A program made the translations under genes and the position numbers. Below the pieces are notes generated by a model. The model was not told where the DNA came from. It was given only the letters and a program-made list of their open reading frames with translations, and did no database searches. Positions 33,857 through 42,182 of a stretch of DNA of 64,000 nucleotides are shown piece after piece (position 1 is the first letter of the stretch; every line of letters starts with the position of its first letter). Source of the DNA: Blastococcus sp. VKM Ac-2987 (GTDB lineage Bacteria > Actinomycetota > Actinomycetes > Mycobacteriales > Geodermatophilaceae); NCBI RefSeq assembly GCF_026967805.1, contig NZ_JAPVBG010000001.1, positions 945,143 through 1,009,142 of the forward strand, given 5' to 3'.

Positions 33857-34596
33857 AGCAGCTGCCAGATCCGGTCGGCGGTGACCTCGGCGACCGGCGC
33901 GTCCATCTGCACCAGCCCCTGGTTGATGACGACCACCCGGCCGGCCACCTGCAGCACCTTCTCGATGTTCTGCTCCACCAGGACCACCGTGATGCCGTAC
34001 TCGGTGTTGACCTGCGTGGCGACCTCCATGACCCGCGCCACCAGGTTGGGCTGCAACCCGACCGACGGCTCGTCCAGCAGGAGCAGGCGCGGGCTGGACA
34101 TGAGGGCGATCGAGATGGCGACCATCTGCCGCTGCCCGCCGCTCATCGTGCCGACCAGCTGCGCGCGGCGGTCGCGGAGGATCGGGAACAGCTCGTAGAT
34201 CTCGTCCAGGCCGATCCGCCCCTCGGCGCGCGCACCGAAGGTCAGGTTGTCGGCCACGGACAGGTTCTCGAAGTAGCCGCGCTGCTGGGGCACCAGGCTC
34301 ACCCCCTTGCGCACGACCTGCGGCGTCGCGGTGCGGGTGATGTCCTCCCCGGCGAGCGAGATCCGGCCGCCGCGCACCGGCACGAGACCGAGCACGGTGC
34401 GCAGCAGGGTGCTCTTGCCGGCACCGTTGTGGCCGAGGACGGCGACGAACTCGCCCTCCGCCACGTCGAGCGAGACGCCGCGCAGGACCGGCTGGCCGGC
34501 GACCTCCGCGTGCACGTCGTCGAGGCGCAGCAGCGGGGTCGTGGACGACGACCGGGCCGCCGCGGCCACGTTCCCGTCAGGCACCGAAGTAGACAT
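33853..34596 (-). CDS. livF: Branched-chain-type ABC importer ATPase (LivF-like)
   Basis: This 247-residue protein has Walker A GHNGAGKSTLLRTVLG, signature MSGGQRQMVAISIAL and Walker B LLLLDEPSVGLQPNLV. The short LivF form is confirmed by its pairing with a LivG-like ATPase (34577-35332, overlapping by 20 bases) and two permeases. This transporter class imports amino acids but also aromatic acids, amides and urea. The adjacent ligase suggests an organic acid. Confidence 0.93.
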   Translation of the reverse strand: MSTSVPDGNVAAAARSSSTTPLLRLDDVHAEVAGQPVLRGVSLDVAEGEFVAVLGHNGAGKSTLLRTVLGLVPVRGGRISLAGEDITRTATPQVVRKGVSLVPQQRGYFENLSVADNLTFGARAEGRIGLDEIYELFPILRDRRAQLVGTMSGGQRQMVAISIALMSSPRLLLLDEPSVGLQPNLVARVMEVATQVNTEYGITVVLVEQNIEKVLQVAGRVVVINQGLVQMDAPVAEVTADRIWQLL

Positions 34597-35332
34597 TGCG
34601 CAGCTCCTCGTTCTCCATCAGCCGGTCGGGGGCGTCGACGGCCAGCACCTCTCCGGTGCTGAGGAACACCGCCCGGTCGCACAGCTCGCGCACCAGCAGC
34701 ATGTTGTGCTCGACGAGCAGCACGGTGCGGCCCTCGGCGATCAGCCGCCGGAGCACCGCCCGGAACTCGTCGAGCGAGCCCTCGTCCAGGCCGGACGTCG
34801 GCTCGTCGAGCAGGAGCAGGTCCGCTCCGGTGGCGAGCAGCCGGGCGATCGAGACGAGCTTCTGCTCCCCGTAGGAGAGGCTGCCGGCGAGCTCGTGGTG
34901 GACGGACGCCGGCAAGCCCACGTAGTCGAGGCACTCGGCCGCCCGCCGGAGGCTCTCCTTCTCGCTGCCCACCGCCCGCCAGGGGCGGGTGAAGACGGTG
35001 CGCAGCCGCTCACCGGGCTGACCCTGGACCCCGACCACCACGTTGTCGAGCACGGTCAGCCGGGGCAGCAGGCGCACGTCCTGGAACGACCGCGCGATCC
35101 CGCGGCCGATCCGGGCCTGGGGCGTGAGCCCGGTGATCTCCTGGTCCCGGTACCGGATGGACCCGGCGTCGGCCCGGATGGTCCCCGAGATCATGTTGAA
35201 CAGCGTCGTCTTGCCGGCCCCGTTCGGGCCGACCAGCCCGGTGACCTGCGCCTCGGGCACCTCGAAGGTGGCGTTCTTGACCGCCTGCAGGCCACCGAAG
35301 CTCTTGGAGACGTTCTCGACCTCAAGCAGCAT
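34577..35332 (-). CDS. livG: Branched-chain-type ABC importer ATPase (LivG-like)
   Basis: This 251-residue protein has Walker A GPNGAGKTTLFNMISGT, the LivG-specific signature LSYGEQKLVSIARLLA and Walker B LLLLDEPTSGLDEGSL. The start overlaps the LivM-like gene by 11 bases. It forms the nucleotide-binding pair with the LivF-like ATPase. Confidence 0.93.
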   Translation of the reverse strand: MLLEVENVSKSFGGLQAVKNATFEVPEAQVTGLVGPNGAGKTTLFNMISGTIRADAGSIRYRDQEITGLTPQARIGRGIARSFQDVRLLPRLTVLDNVVVGVQGQPGERLRTVFTRPWRAVGSEKESLRRAAECLDYVGLPASVHHELAGSLSYGEQKLVSIARLLATGADLLLLDEPTSGLDEGSLDEFRAVLRRLIAEGRTVLLVEHNMLLVRELCDRAVFLSTGEVLAVDAPDRLMENEELRNVYFGA

Positions 35333-36254
35333 GGACGGCCTTCCCCTCGGCTGCGTCGCCCACCGCGTCCGTCGACCGGGTCGGGCGCCGCCGGGAGCCG
35401 CCCAGCAGGCCCTGCGGCCGCACGAACATCAGCAGGATGAGGAGCAGGCCGAAGAAGACCTGCTCGAGCGGGCCGGCCGCGGAGCTGGCGATGTCGAGCT
35501 GCCGCAGCCCCTGCGGGATCAGCACGATGACCGCGGCGCCGATCACCGCGCCCACGACCGAGGTCATGCCCCCGAGCACCACCATCGTGATGATCGAGAC
35601 GGAGGTGGCCACCTCGAAGGTGCCGGGGCTCAGGTACAGCAGGTACTGGGCGTACAGCACGCCGGCGAGCCCGGCGAACGCACCGGCCAGGACGGTGACC
35701 GAGACCTTGGCGAAGCGGACCGGCTTGCCGAGCGTCGCGGCGACGACCTCGTCGTCGCGCACCACGTGCAGCATCCGCCCGTAGGGCGAGCGGACCAGCC
35801 ACAGCGAGACGGCCGCGACCAGCAGCGCCACGACGACGGCGAGCCCGAGGAAGGCACCGCTGTCGCCGAAGTCCAGCGGACCCATGGCCGGGCGCTCGAT
35901 GCCGGGGATGCCGCCGGTGCCGCCGGTGACCGACGTCCAGTTCTCGAAGACGCTGCCGGCGACGACCTGGAGCGCGAACGACGCCACCAGGAAGTAGTCG
36001 CCGGACACCCGCAGCGACGGGACGGCCATCACCGCACCGGCCAGCGCCGCGAGCAGCAGGGCCACGACCAGCGCCGGACCGGGGGCCCAGCCGAACTGCA
36101 CGGTGAGGACCGCGTAGGTGTAGGCACCGACGCCGAAGAGCGCGGCGTGCGCCATCGAGAAGATGCCGGTGTGCCCGACGAGCAGGCTCAGCGAGACCGA
36201 CAGGATCGCGTAGATGGCGATCAGCGTGGCGATGGAGAGGACGTATTCGTTCAT
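35322..36254 (-). CDS. livM: Branched-chain-type ABC permease (LivM-like)
   Basis: This 310-residue permease has about nine membrane segments and family blocks SLSLLVGHTGIFSMAHAALF, GVGAYTYAVL and VLGGMTSVVGAVIGAAVIVL. The C-terminus is basic and soluble. ATG 36254 overlaps the LivH-like stop (ATGA). It builds the translocation path with LivH. Confidence 0.93.
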   Translation of the reverse strand: MNEYVLSIATLIAIYAILSVSLSLLVGHTGIFSMAHAALFGVGAYTYAVLTVQFGWAPGPALVVALLLAALAGAVMAVPSLRVSGDYFLVASFALQVVAGSVFENWTSVTGGTGGIPGIERPAMGPLDFGDSGAFLGLAVVVALLVAAVSLWLVRSPYGRMLHVVRDDEVVAATLGKPVRFAKVSVTVLAGAFAGLAGVLYAQYLLYLSPGTFEVATSVSIITMVVLGGMTSVVGAVIGAAVIVLIPQGLRQLDIASSAAGPLEQVFFGLLLILLMFVRPQGLLGGSRRRPTRSTDAVGDAAEGKAVHAA

Positions 36255-37138
36255 GCCGAGGCCTTGACCCTCCGGAAGTTGATCTTCGCCAGACCTTCAG
36301 GGCTCACCGTGATGAGGACGAGGAAGAGGACGAAGATCGCCGCGAGCGTCCACTCCGCCCCCATGACGAGCAGCAGGACGTTCTGCAGCAGGCCGAGCAG
36401 CATCGCGGCGACGAAGGAACCGGTGATGCTGCCGATGCCGCCGATGATCACCGCCATGACCGAGACGATGAAGAACGTCTCACCCAGCCCCGGCTGCATC
36501 CCGGTGTCGGCGGCCACGTAGACCCCGGCCACCGCAGCGAGCAGCGAGCCGAGGGCGTAGACCACGACGAGGACCACCTGCGGCTTGCGGCCGACGATCT
36601 CGACGAACTCCGGGTTCGCGGAGAACGCCTGCACGAGCTTGCCCATCCGGGTCTTCGCCAGCAGGGTCACCAGCCCGCCGAAGAGCAGGAAGGCGACCAC
36701 GATGAGCGCCACCTGCCCGGCGATCAGCGACCACTCCCCGATCGCCACGGTGGTGGTGAACCAGCTGCCCGCCGCGAGACGGGCCGGCTGCGCGCCGAGC
36801 CCCACCGTGAAGACGTTGTCGATGACGATCAGCGCCCCCAGGGAGACCAGGAAGAGGACGAAGCCCGCTCCCCCGCGCCGCTCCAGGGGCCGGTAGAGCA
36901 GCGTCACGAGCGCCACCCCGAGGACCACCGACAGGAGCACCGCGGCGGCCACCGCCGGCCCGACCGGCAGGAAGTCGGTCAGGAAGTAGGCGAAGTAGCC
37001 ACCGGCGGCGAAGACCGCGGCGTGGGCGATGTGGAAGTGCCGGGTCGCCGCGAAGATCAGCGCGAAGCCGACCGCGACGAGCGCGTACAGGCTGCCTGCG
37101 ACGAGCCCGTTGAGCAGCAGCTGGACGAAGAGGTCCAT
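36251..37138 (-). CDS. livH: Branched-chain-type ABC permease (LivH-like)
   Basis: This 295-residue permease begins VQLLLNGLVAGSLYALVAVG and HFHIAHAAVFAAGGYFAYFL. It shows SVMAVIIGGIGSITGSFVAA near the C-terminus, the standard LivH pattern with about eight membrane segments. It lies 48 bases after the binding-protein gene, at the head of the transporter part. Confidence 0.93.
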   Translation of the reverse strand: MDLFVQLLLNGLVAGSLYALVAVGFALIFAATRHFHIAHAAVFAAGGYFAYFLTDFLPVGPAVAAAVLLSVVLGVALVTLLYRPLERRGGAGFVLFLVSLGALIVIDNVFTVGLGAQPARLAAGSWFTTTVAIGEWSLIAGQVALIVVAFLLFGGLVTLLAKTRMGKLVQAFSANPEFVEIVGRKPQVVLVVVYALGSLLAAVAGVYVAADTGMQPGLGETFFIVSVMAVIIGGIGSITGSFVAAMLLGLLQNVLLLVMGAEWTLAAIFVLFLVLITVSPEGLAKINFRRVKASA

Positions 37139-37186
37139 GCGTCTCCTTCGATGGTGGGTGCGGCGACCCGGCCGGCCAGGATCCAG

Positions 37187-38374
37187 TTACTCGGCGGGCT
37201 GGACCGCGCCACCCTCGATGACGGCGAGCTCGATCGGACGGCTGGCGGTGCCCTCCTCGAAGGTCAGCTCGGAGCCGTAGACGGAGTCGAACGTGCCGAT
37301 CTCCCGCATGGCGTCGGCCAGCGCCGCGCCGCTCACCGTCTCGGCGCCGGACTCGCAGACCTGCTCGAACGCCTCGGCGAAGATCATCACGCCGTCGTAG
37401 TAGTTGCCGATGAAGGCGCTCTCCGGGGCCTCGCCGTACTTCTGCTCGTACTCCTGCTGGAAGTCCTCACCCGGCTCGAAGGGGATGGTGGTGAGCCGCA
37501 GCCCCTCGGCCGCCGGGTTCGCCAGCACCGCGGGGATCGCCACCCAGGAGGTGTTGGCCAGCGGCACGTCCCAGCCGATCTCGCGGACCTGGCTGATGAT
37601 GTTGTCCGAGTCCTGGCCGAAGGCGCCGAGCACCAGCACCTCGGGGTCGGTGGCGCGCAGCTTGGTCAGCTGCGAGCGGAAGTCGGTCCCGCCGAACTCC
37701 GCGCTCTCGACCCCGGTGATCTGGCCGCCCTGCTCGGTGAAGGCCTCCTCGAAGTTCTCGCGGGCCGCCTCGCCGCCGTCGTCGCTGGTGTAAATGATCG
37801 CGGCGCTGCCGACGCCGTCCTCGCGGAGCTTCTCCGCGAGCGCCACGCTCTCGTTCCGGAGCAGCGGGATGGTGTTGAACAGGAACGGCCCCTGCTCGCC
37901 GAGGGCGTCGCTCTGCGCGCCCCCGTTGATCAGGACGACCTCCTCGTTGGCCGCGATCGGCGCGAGGGCCAGCGTCTGGCTGGAGAACGAGCTGAGCACG
38001 TACTGGATCCCGTCGGAGACCATGCCCTGGAAGGCGACGACGGCCGGCTCGGGCAGCGCGCGGGTGTCCTCGACCTGCAGCCGCAGCTGGGTCTCCCCGC
38101 CGATGCCGCCGGCGTCGTTGATGTCCTCGACCGCCATCTCGGTGCCGGCGGCGAACCACTCGCCGTAGGCGGCCTGCGGCCCGCTCTGCGCCCAGAGGCC
38201 GCCGATGGTGACCTCGTCGGCGCCGCACGCGTAGCCCTCGCCGTCGGCGCCGCCGGCCGCGGCGCCGCCGCCACCGCCGGATCCGCTGCTGCTCGTCCCG
38301 CAACCCGACACGACGACCGCAGCCGTGGCCGCTGCCACCGTGACGACCAGCCGGTTACCTGTCTGCACCCGCAT
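37187..38374 (-). CDS. ABC transporter substrate-binding lipoprotein (Leu/Ile/Val-type)
   Basis: This 395-residue protein has a signal sequence with lipobox VVVSGC (Cys25), a Ser/Gly/Ala linker, then a periplasmic-binding-protein type I fold: VTIGGLWAQSGPQAAYGEWF, AAGTEMAVEDINDAGGIGGE, SSFSSQTLALAPIAANEEVV, NYYDGVMIFAEAFEQV. It captures the ligand outside the membrane for the LivFGMH-like complex. GGGAGAA precedes ATG 38374. It is the first gene of the 14-gene operon, with two palindromic operators about 70-200 bases upstream. Confidence 0.92.
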   Translation of the reverse strand: MRVQTGNRLVVTVAAATAAVVVSGCGTSSSGSGGGGGAAAGGADGEGYACGADEVTIGGLWAQSGPQAAYGEWFAAGTEMAVEDINDAGGIGGETQLRLQVEDTRALPEPAVVAFQGMVSDGIQYVLSSFSSQTLALAPIAANEEVVLINGGAQSDALGEQGPFLFNTIPLLRNESVALAEKLREDGVGSAAIIYTSDDGGEAARENFEEAFTEQGGQITGVESAEFGGTDFRSQLTKLRATDPEVLVLGAFGQDSDNIISQVREIGWDVPLANTSWVAIPAVLANPAAEGLRLTTIPFEPGEDFQQEYEQKYGEAPESAFIGNYYDGVMIFAEAFEQVCESGAETVSGAALADAMREIGTFDSVYGSELTFEEGTASRPIELAVIEGGAVQPAE

Positions 38375-38441
38375 GTGGTTCTCCCGTCCTGATCGGTGAC
38401 CCGCCTCTCGGCCGGCTCCCGCCGAGCGACGTGGTCGTCGC

Positions 38442-38457
38442 ACGAACGATCGTTCGT
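38442..38457. promoter_or_regulatory. 16-bp palindrome, probable TetR operator 1
   Basis: ACGAACGATCGTTCGT is a perfect palindrome, 68 bases upstream of the binding-protein ATG. The AACG...CGTT core is typical of TetR/AcrR operators. The TetR gene at 40387 is the likely source of the repressor. Confidence 0.65.
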
Positions 38458-38568
38458 TCCGGGGAACGTACGAGTGAGGGTGGTCACACGTCAAGGGGTA
38501 CGAACGCGCTCCTTTCGACCCGCCGGCAGCATCTTGACGCCTCTGCCGGGGCACGGTTTCCTGGTGGT

Positions 38569-38580
38569 GAACGATCGTTC
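38569..38580. promoter_or_regulatory. Second copy of the palindrome, probable TetR operator 2
   Basis: GAACGATCGTTC repeats the core of operator 1, centre to centre 125 bp away and 102 bases before the rightward gene at 38683. One site thus faces each divergent operon. Confidence 0.6.
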
Positions 38581-38682
38581 GTACGCCCTTCGCGCGACCT
38601 CCCTTGAGGCCGCAGTGACCGGGGCGTCCCACCGTCTCCCGGCCGTGCGGCCGGGTGGCGCAGCGCCAGGGAGAGGCTGCAC

Positions 38683-39480
38683 ATGAGCGTGGAGGCGCAG
38701 CAGCGCGGGGACCGGGGAGCGCTCCCAGCGGGCCCCTGGTTCGAGGACTTCGGCGTCGGCCGGCGGATCGGCACGGCCGCTGCGCTGCCGCCCGGGGCGG
38801 ACGTCGTGTCCGCGCCGACCACGGTCCTCCGTCTAGCCGTTGACAGCGAGGTGCTGCCGCACTCGCTGCTGCGCGTGCTGGAGACCCGGTGGCAGCACGT
38901 GTTCCCGACGCCCGTCGGTGAACCGCTGGAGGCGACGTTCACCGTGACCGCCTGCCGGCGGGTGCCTGCCGAGGAGGCGGGAGCGGTGCAGTGGCACGCC
39001 GACGTGCGCGACGCCGGGGGGCGCACGGTGCAGGAGGGGACCATCACCGTCCTGCTGCCGGCGCGGCCGGGGTCCGACGGGTCCGCCGACCGGGCGGAGC
39101 GGGCGTTCTGCACCCGCCCCTGGGGCGAGGCGCTGGCCCGCGAGCTGGCCGACGACCCGGCCTTCGGCTCGGCGACGGCCACCTGGGACGGCGCCATCGG
39201 GCTGCGCACCGGGGGCGGCTCGGTCCAGCTGCGGATCTACCGGGGCGAGGTCATCGAGGTGGCGCCGCGGACCCCGCTCGGTGCCACCTTCACGCTCGAG
39301 GCCGCCGAGCACGTCTGGACCGACCTGCTCACCGGCCCGTCCAACGACTTCTTCCGGCGGGCGATGAGCGGCAACTCCTTCACCGTGACCGGCGACGCCT
39401 ACGAGTACCTGCGGATGTCCCGGGCGGTCATGGCGCTGGTCGACGCCGCCCGCCGGCTGGCGACGGGAGCCCCGGCGTGA
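38683..39480 (+). CDS. Hotdog-type acyl dehydratase-like protein
   Basis: This 265-residue protein opens GPWFEDFGVGRRIGTAAALP, as MaoC-like proteins do, but has no clear catalytic Asp/His motif. The C-terminal half (YRGEVIEVAPRTPLGATFTL, FEYLRMSRAVMALVD-like end) resembles a second ligand-binding domain, possibly SCP2-like. It may bind or hydrate an acyl-CoA. It is the first gene of the rightward operon facing the catabolic operon, and its stop overlaps the hydrolase start. The precise family is not certain. Confidence 0.55.
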   Translation: MSVEAQQRGDRGALPAGPWFEDFGVGRRIGTAAALPPGADVVSAPTTVLRLAVDSEVLPHSLLRVLETRWQHVFPTPVGEPLEATFTVTACRRVPAEEAGAVQWHADVRDAGGRTVQEGTITVLLPARPGSDGSADRAERAFCTRPWGEALARELADDPAFGSATATWDGAIGLRTGGGSVQLRIYRGEVIEVAPRTPLGATFTLEAAEHVWTDLLTGPSNDFFRRAMSGNSFTVTGDAYEYLRMSRAVMALVDAARRLATGAPA

Positions 39481-40319
39481 TCCGGGCGAGCTACCTCCCT
39501 GTCGGGGGTGCACCGGCCTACGTCGAGCGCAGCGGCGAGGGCCCGGCGGTCCTCTGCCTGCACACCGCCGGTCAGAGCGGCGTCCAGTGGCGGGGCACGA
39601 CCGACCGGCTGGCCGCCCTGGGCTACTCCGTGATCGTGCCGGACCTCCCCGGCCACGGCCGGTCCGAGCCGGCGCCGGGTGGTCCGGTCAGCGACCTGGG
39701 CGAGTACGCGCGGTGGTGCCTGGAGCTGCTGGAGCTCCTCGAGGTGGAGCGGCCCTTCGTGGTCGGCTGCTCCATCGGCGGGAAGATCGCGCTCGACCTG
39801 GCCGTGCGGGCCGGGGAATCGCTCGCCGGCGTCGTCGCCATGGCGGCGGACGCGCGGAACAGCCGGACCAGCGTCTCCGGCCTGCGGCGGGAGCTGGAGG
39901 ACGCCGCCGCGCCCAGCCGCAGCGACCGCACCTACTTCGGCACCCTGGCCGTCGTCGGCCGCCGCGTGCCGCCCGAGCGCGCGGAGCTCATCGCGACGAT
40001 GCACCGGCGGGAAGACCCGCTGGTCTCGACGTCGGACCTGCTCGGCTGGGCGACGCACGACCTGCGCGCGTCGCTGCACGGGATCGCCTGCCCCACCCGT
40101 CTGGTGGTCGGTGACGACGACCTCTGGCTCGATCCCGCGGACGTGGTGTGGACTGCACAGCAGATCCCCCGGGGGGAGGTGACCGTGCTGGAGGGCATCG
40201 GGCACTACCCGATGGAGGAGATGGACGACTTCCCGGCGGTCCTGCACGGCTGGCTGACCGACCTCGGGGCCGGTCGCACCACGGCACCGGGAGCGGGTGC
40301 ACCGGGAGCAGAGGAGTGA
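39477..40319 (+). CDS. Alpha/beta hydrolase
   Basis: This 280-residue protein has GEGPAVLCLHTAGQSGVQWR with an oxyanion region, the nucleophile elbow VVGCSIGGKIALDLA (Ser), an acid in VVGDDDLWLDPADVV, and a His in EGIGHYPMEEMDDFPA. It could hydrolyse an ester, a lactone or a C-C bond in a ring-cleavage-type pathway. GTG 39477 overlaps the preceding stop (GTGA). It is followed by a 21-codon frame and the TetR gene. Confidence 0.88.
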   Translation: MIRASYLPVGGAPAYVERSGEGPAVLCLHTAGQSGVQWRGTTDRLAALGYSVIVPDLPGHGRSEPAPGGPVSDLGEYARWCLELLELLEVERPFVVGCSIGGKIALDLAVRAGESLAGVVAMAADARNSRTSVSGLRRELEDAAAPSRSDRTYFGTLAVVGRRVPPERAELIATMHRREDPLVSTSDLLGWATHDLRASLHGIACPTRLVVGDDDLWLDPADVVWTAQQIPRGEVTVLEGIGHYPMEEMDDFPAVLHGWLTDLGAGRTTAPGAGAPGAEE

Positions 40320-40386
40320 GACGGATGGCTCTAGCTGGAACCGCGGGGGCGTCGGTCCCCGGGCACGGCGCGCCGGCGGTGGCCGG

Positions 40387-40974
40387 GTGAGCGCCCGCAC
40401 CCGCTGCCTGGCCGCGGCGCTGGAGCTGATGGCCGCCAACGGCTTCAACGGGACGTCGATGCGCGACATCGCCCGCGCCGCGGAGACCAGCCTGTCCAAC
40501 CTGTACAACCACTTCGCCGCCAAGTCCGACGTCCTCGTCGCCCTGCTGCGGGATGCGAACGACGAGCTGCTCCGGCGGATCCGGGCTGAGTTGGATGCGG
40601 CCGGCCCCGGCGCCACCGAGCGCATGGCCGCCGGGGTCCGCGCGTACGTGCGGTTCTCCGGCGAGTGCCAGACGGCGGCCGTGCTGTCGCTGAGCGAGTT
40701 CCGCTACCTGACCGGCGAGGGGCGGCTGGCCGTCGTCGAGGCGCGCGACACCACCGAGAGCATCTTCCGCGGCGTCATCGAGGACGGCGTGCGGCTCGGC
40801 GAGTTCCGCACGCCCCACCCGGAAGGGGCCACCCGCGCGATCGTCTCCATCTGCGCGGCGGTCCCGACCTGGTACCGCCCGGACGGTCCGCTGTCGCTGG
40901 GCGAGGTGGCGGACGTGCACGTGCGGTACGTGCTGGCGATGCTGGAGGCCGCCGAGCTGCGGTCCCCGGCCTGA
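40387..40974 (+). CDS. TetR/AcrR-family transcriptional regulator
   Basis: From GTG 40387 the protein has 195 residues. It has the helix-turn-helix TSMRDIARAAETSLSNLYNH followed by FAAKSDVL, then a mostly helical ligand domain. Its GTG overlaps the stop of a 21-codon frame (40325-40390), so that frame may couple its translation to the hydrolase gene. It most likely binds the palindromes at 38442 and 38569 and is released by an acyl-CoA or the substrate. Confidence 0.88.
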   Translation: MSARTRCLAAALELMAANGFNGTSMRDIARAAETSLSNLYNHFAAKSDVLVALLRDANDELLRRIRAELDAAGPGATERMAAGVRAYVRFSGECQTAAVLSLSEFRYLTGEGRLAVVEARDTTESIFRGVIEDGVRLGEFRTPHPEGATRAIVSICAAVPTWYRPDGPLSLGEVADVHVRYVLAMLEAAELRSPA

Positions 40975-41016
40975 CGGTGCGTCCGGCGGCCCGCGAGGGC
41001 CGCCGGACGCCGCGTC

Positions 41017-42168
41017 CTACAGGCCGCCGCGCCGCACCAGCTGGGCGGCGATGACGTTCCGCTGGATCTCGTTGGTGCCCTCGCCGACGATCATCAGCGG
41101 CGCGTCGCGGAAGTAGCGCTCCACGTCGAACTCGGTGGAGTAGCCGTACCCGCCGTGCACCCGGATCGCGTTGAGCGTGATCTCGGCGGCCACCTCGGAG
41201 GCGAACAGCTTGGCCATGCCGGCCTCCAGGTCCGACCGCACCCCGGAGTCGTAGGTCCGGGCCGCGTGCTGGAGCAGCTGCTGGGCGGCCGACAGCTTCG
41301 TGGCCATGTCCGCGAGCAGGTTGCCCACCGACTGGTGCTGCCAGATCGGCTTGCCGAAGCTCTCCCGCTCCTGGGCGTAGCGCAGCGAGTCCTCCAGGGC
41401 GGCCCGGGCGACGCCGGTGGCCCGCGCCGCGACCTGGATCCGGCCGACCTCCAGCCCCTGCATGAACTGGCTGAACCCCTGCCCCTCCGCGCCGCCGAGG
41501 ACCGAGGACACCGGCGTCCGGTAGTCGTCGAAGGACAGCTCGCAGCTCTCGACGCCCTTGTAGCCGAGCTTCGGCAGGTCCCGGGACACCTCCAGCCCGG
41601 GCCCCTTCTCGCACAGCAGGATGCTCATCCCCCGGTGGGCCGGGCTGGCCTCGGGATCGGTGCGCACCAGCAGCGCGATCAGCTGGGACCGGCGCGCGTT
41701 GGTGATCCACGTCTTGGTCCCGCTGACCACGTACTCGTCGCCGTCCCGGCGGGCGGTCGTGCGCAGCGCCTGCAGGTCGGACCCGCCCCCGGGCTCGGTG
41801 AGGGCCATGGTGGCCCGCACCCGGCCGGTCGCCATCGCCGGCAGGTACCGCTCCTTCTGCTCCTCGGTGCCGTGGGCCAGCAGCAGCTTGGCGACGACGG
41901 TGTGCCCGCCCATCGCCCCCGCGAGGCTCATCCAGCCGCGCGCCAGCTCCTCGGTCACCATGGCGTAGCAGGGGGTCGAGACGGCGGCGTCCCCGTAGGG
42001 CTCGGGGATGGCCAGCCCGAAGACGCCGAGCTCCTTCATCTGCTCGATGAGGGCCTTCGGGTACTCGTTCGCCTGCTCCAGGTCCCGGACGACCGGCTTG
42101 ACCTGCCGGTCGACGAAGTCCCGGACCAGGTCGACGATCGCCTGTTCCTCGGTGCTCAGCTGCGTCAT
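41017..42168 (-). CDS. Acyl-CoA dehydrogenase
   Basis: This 383-residue protein has ATMALTEPGGGSDLQALRTT at the flavin site, IRVHGGYGYSTEFDVERYFR and MIVGEGTNEIQRN, with the catalytic Glu (GEGT) present, unlike the enzyme at 27997. GGAGG lies 5-6 bases before ATG 42168. It is co-transcribed behind the CoA transferase (14-base gap). Together with the CitE and MaoC genes across the divergent GntR it may act in a C5-dicarboxyl-CoA or short-acyl pathway. Confidence 0.92.
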   Translation of the reverse strand: MTQLSTEEQAIVDLVRDFVDRQVKPVVRDLEQANEYPKALIEQMKELGVFGLAIPEPYGDAAVSTPCYAMVTEELARGWMSLAGAMGGHTVVAKLLLAHGTEEQKERYLPAMATGRVRATMALTEPGGGSDLQALRTTARRDGDEYVVSGTKTWITNARRSQLIALLVRTDPEASPAHRGMSILLCEKGPGLEVSRDLPKLGYKGVESCELSFDDYRTPVSSVLGGAEGQGFSQFMQGLEVGRIQVAARATGVARAALEDSLRYAQERESFGKPIWQHQSVGNLLADMATKLSAAQQLLQHAARTYDSGVRSDLEAGMAKLFASEVAAEITLNAIRVHGGYGYSTEFDVERYFRDAPLMIVGEGTNEIQRNVIAAQLVRRGGL

Positions 42169-42182
42169 GGTTCCTCCGGGGG

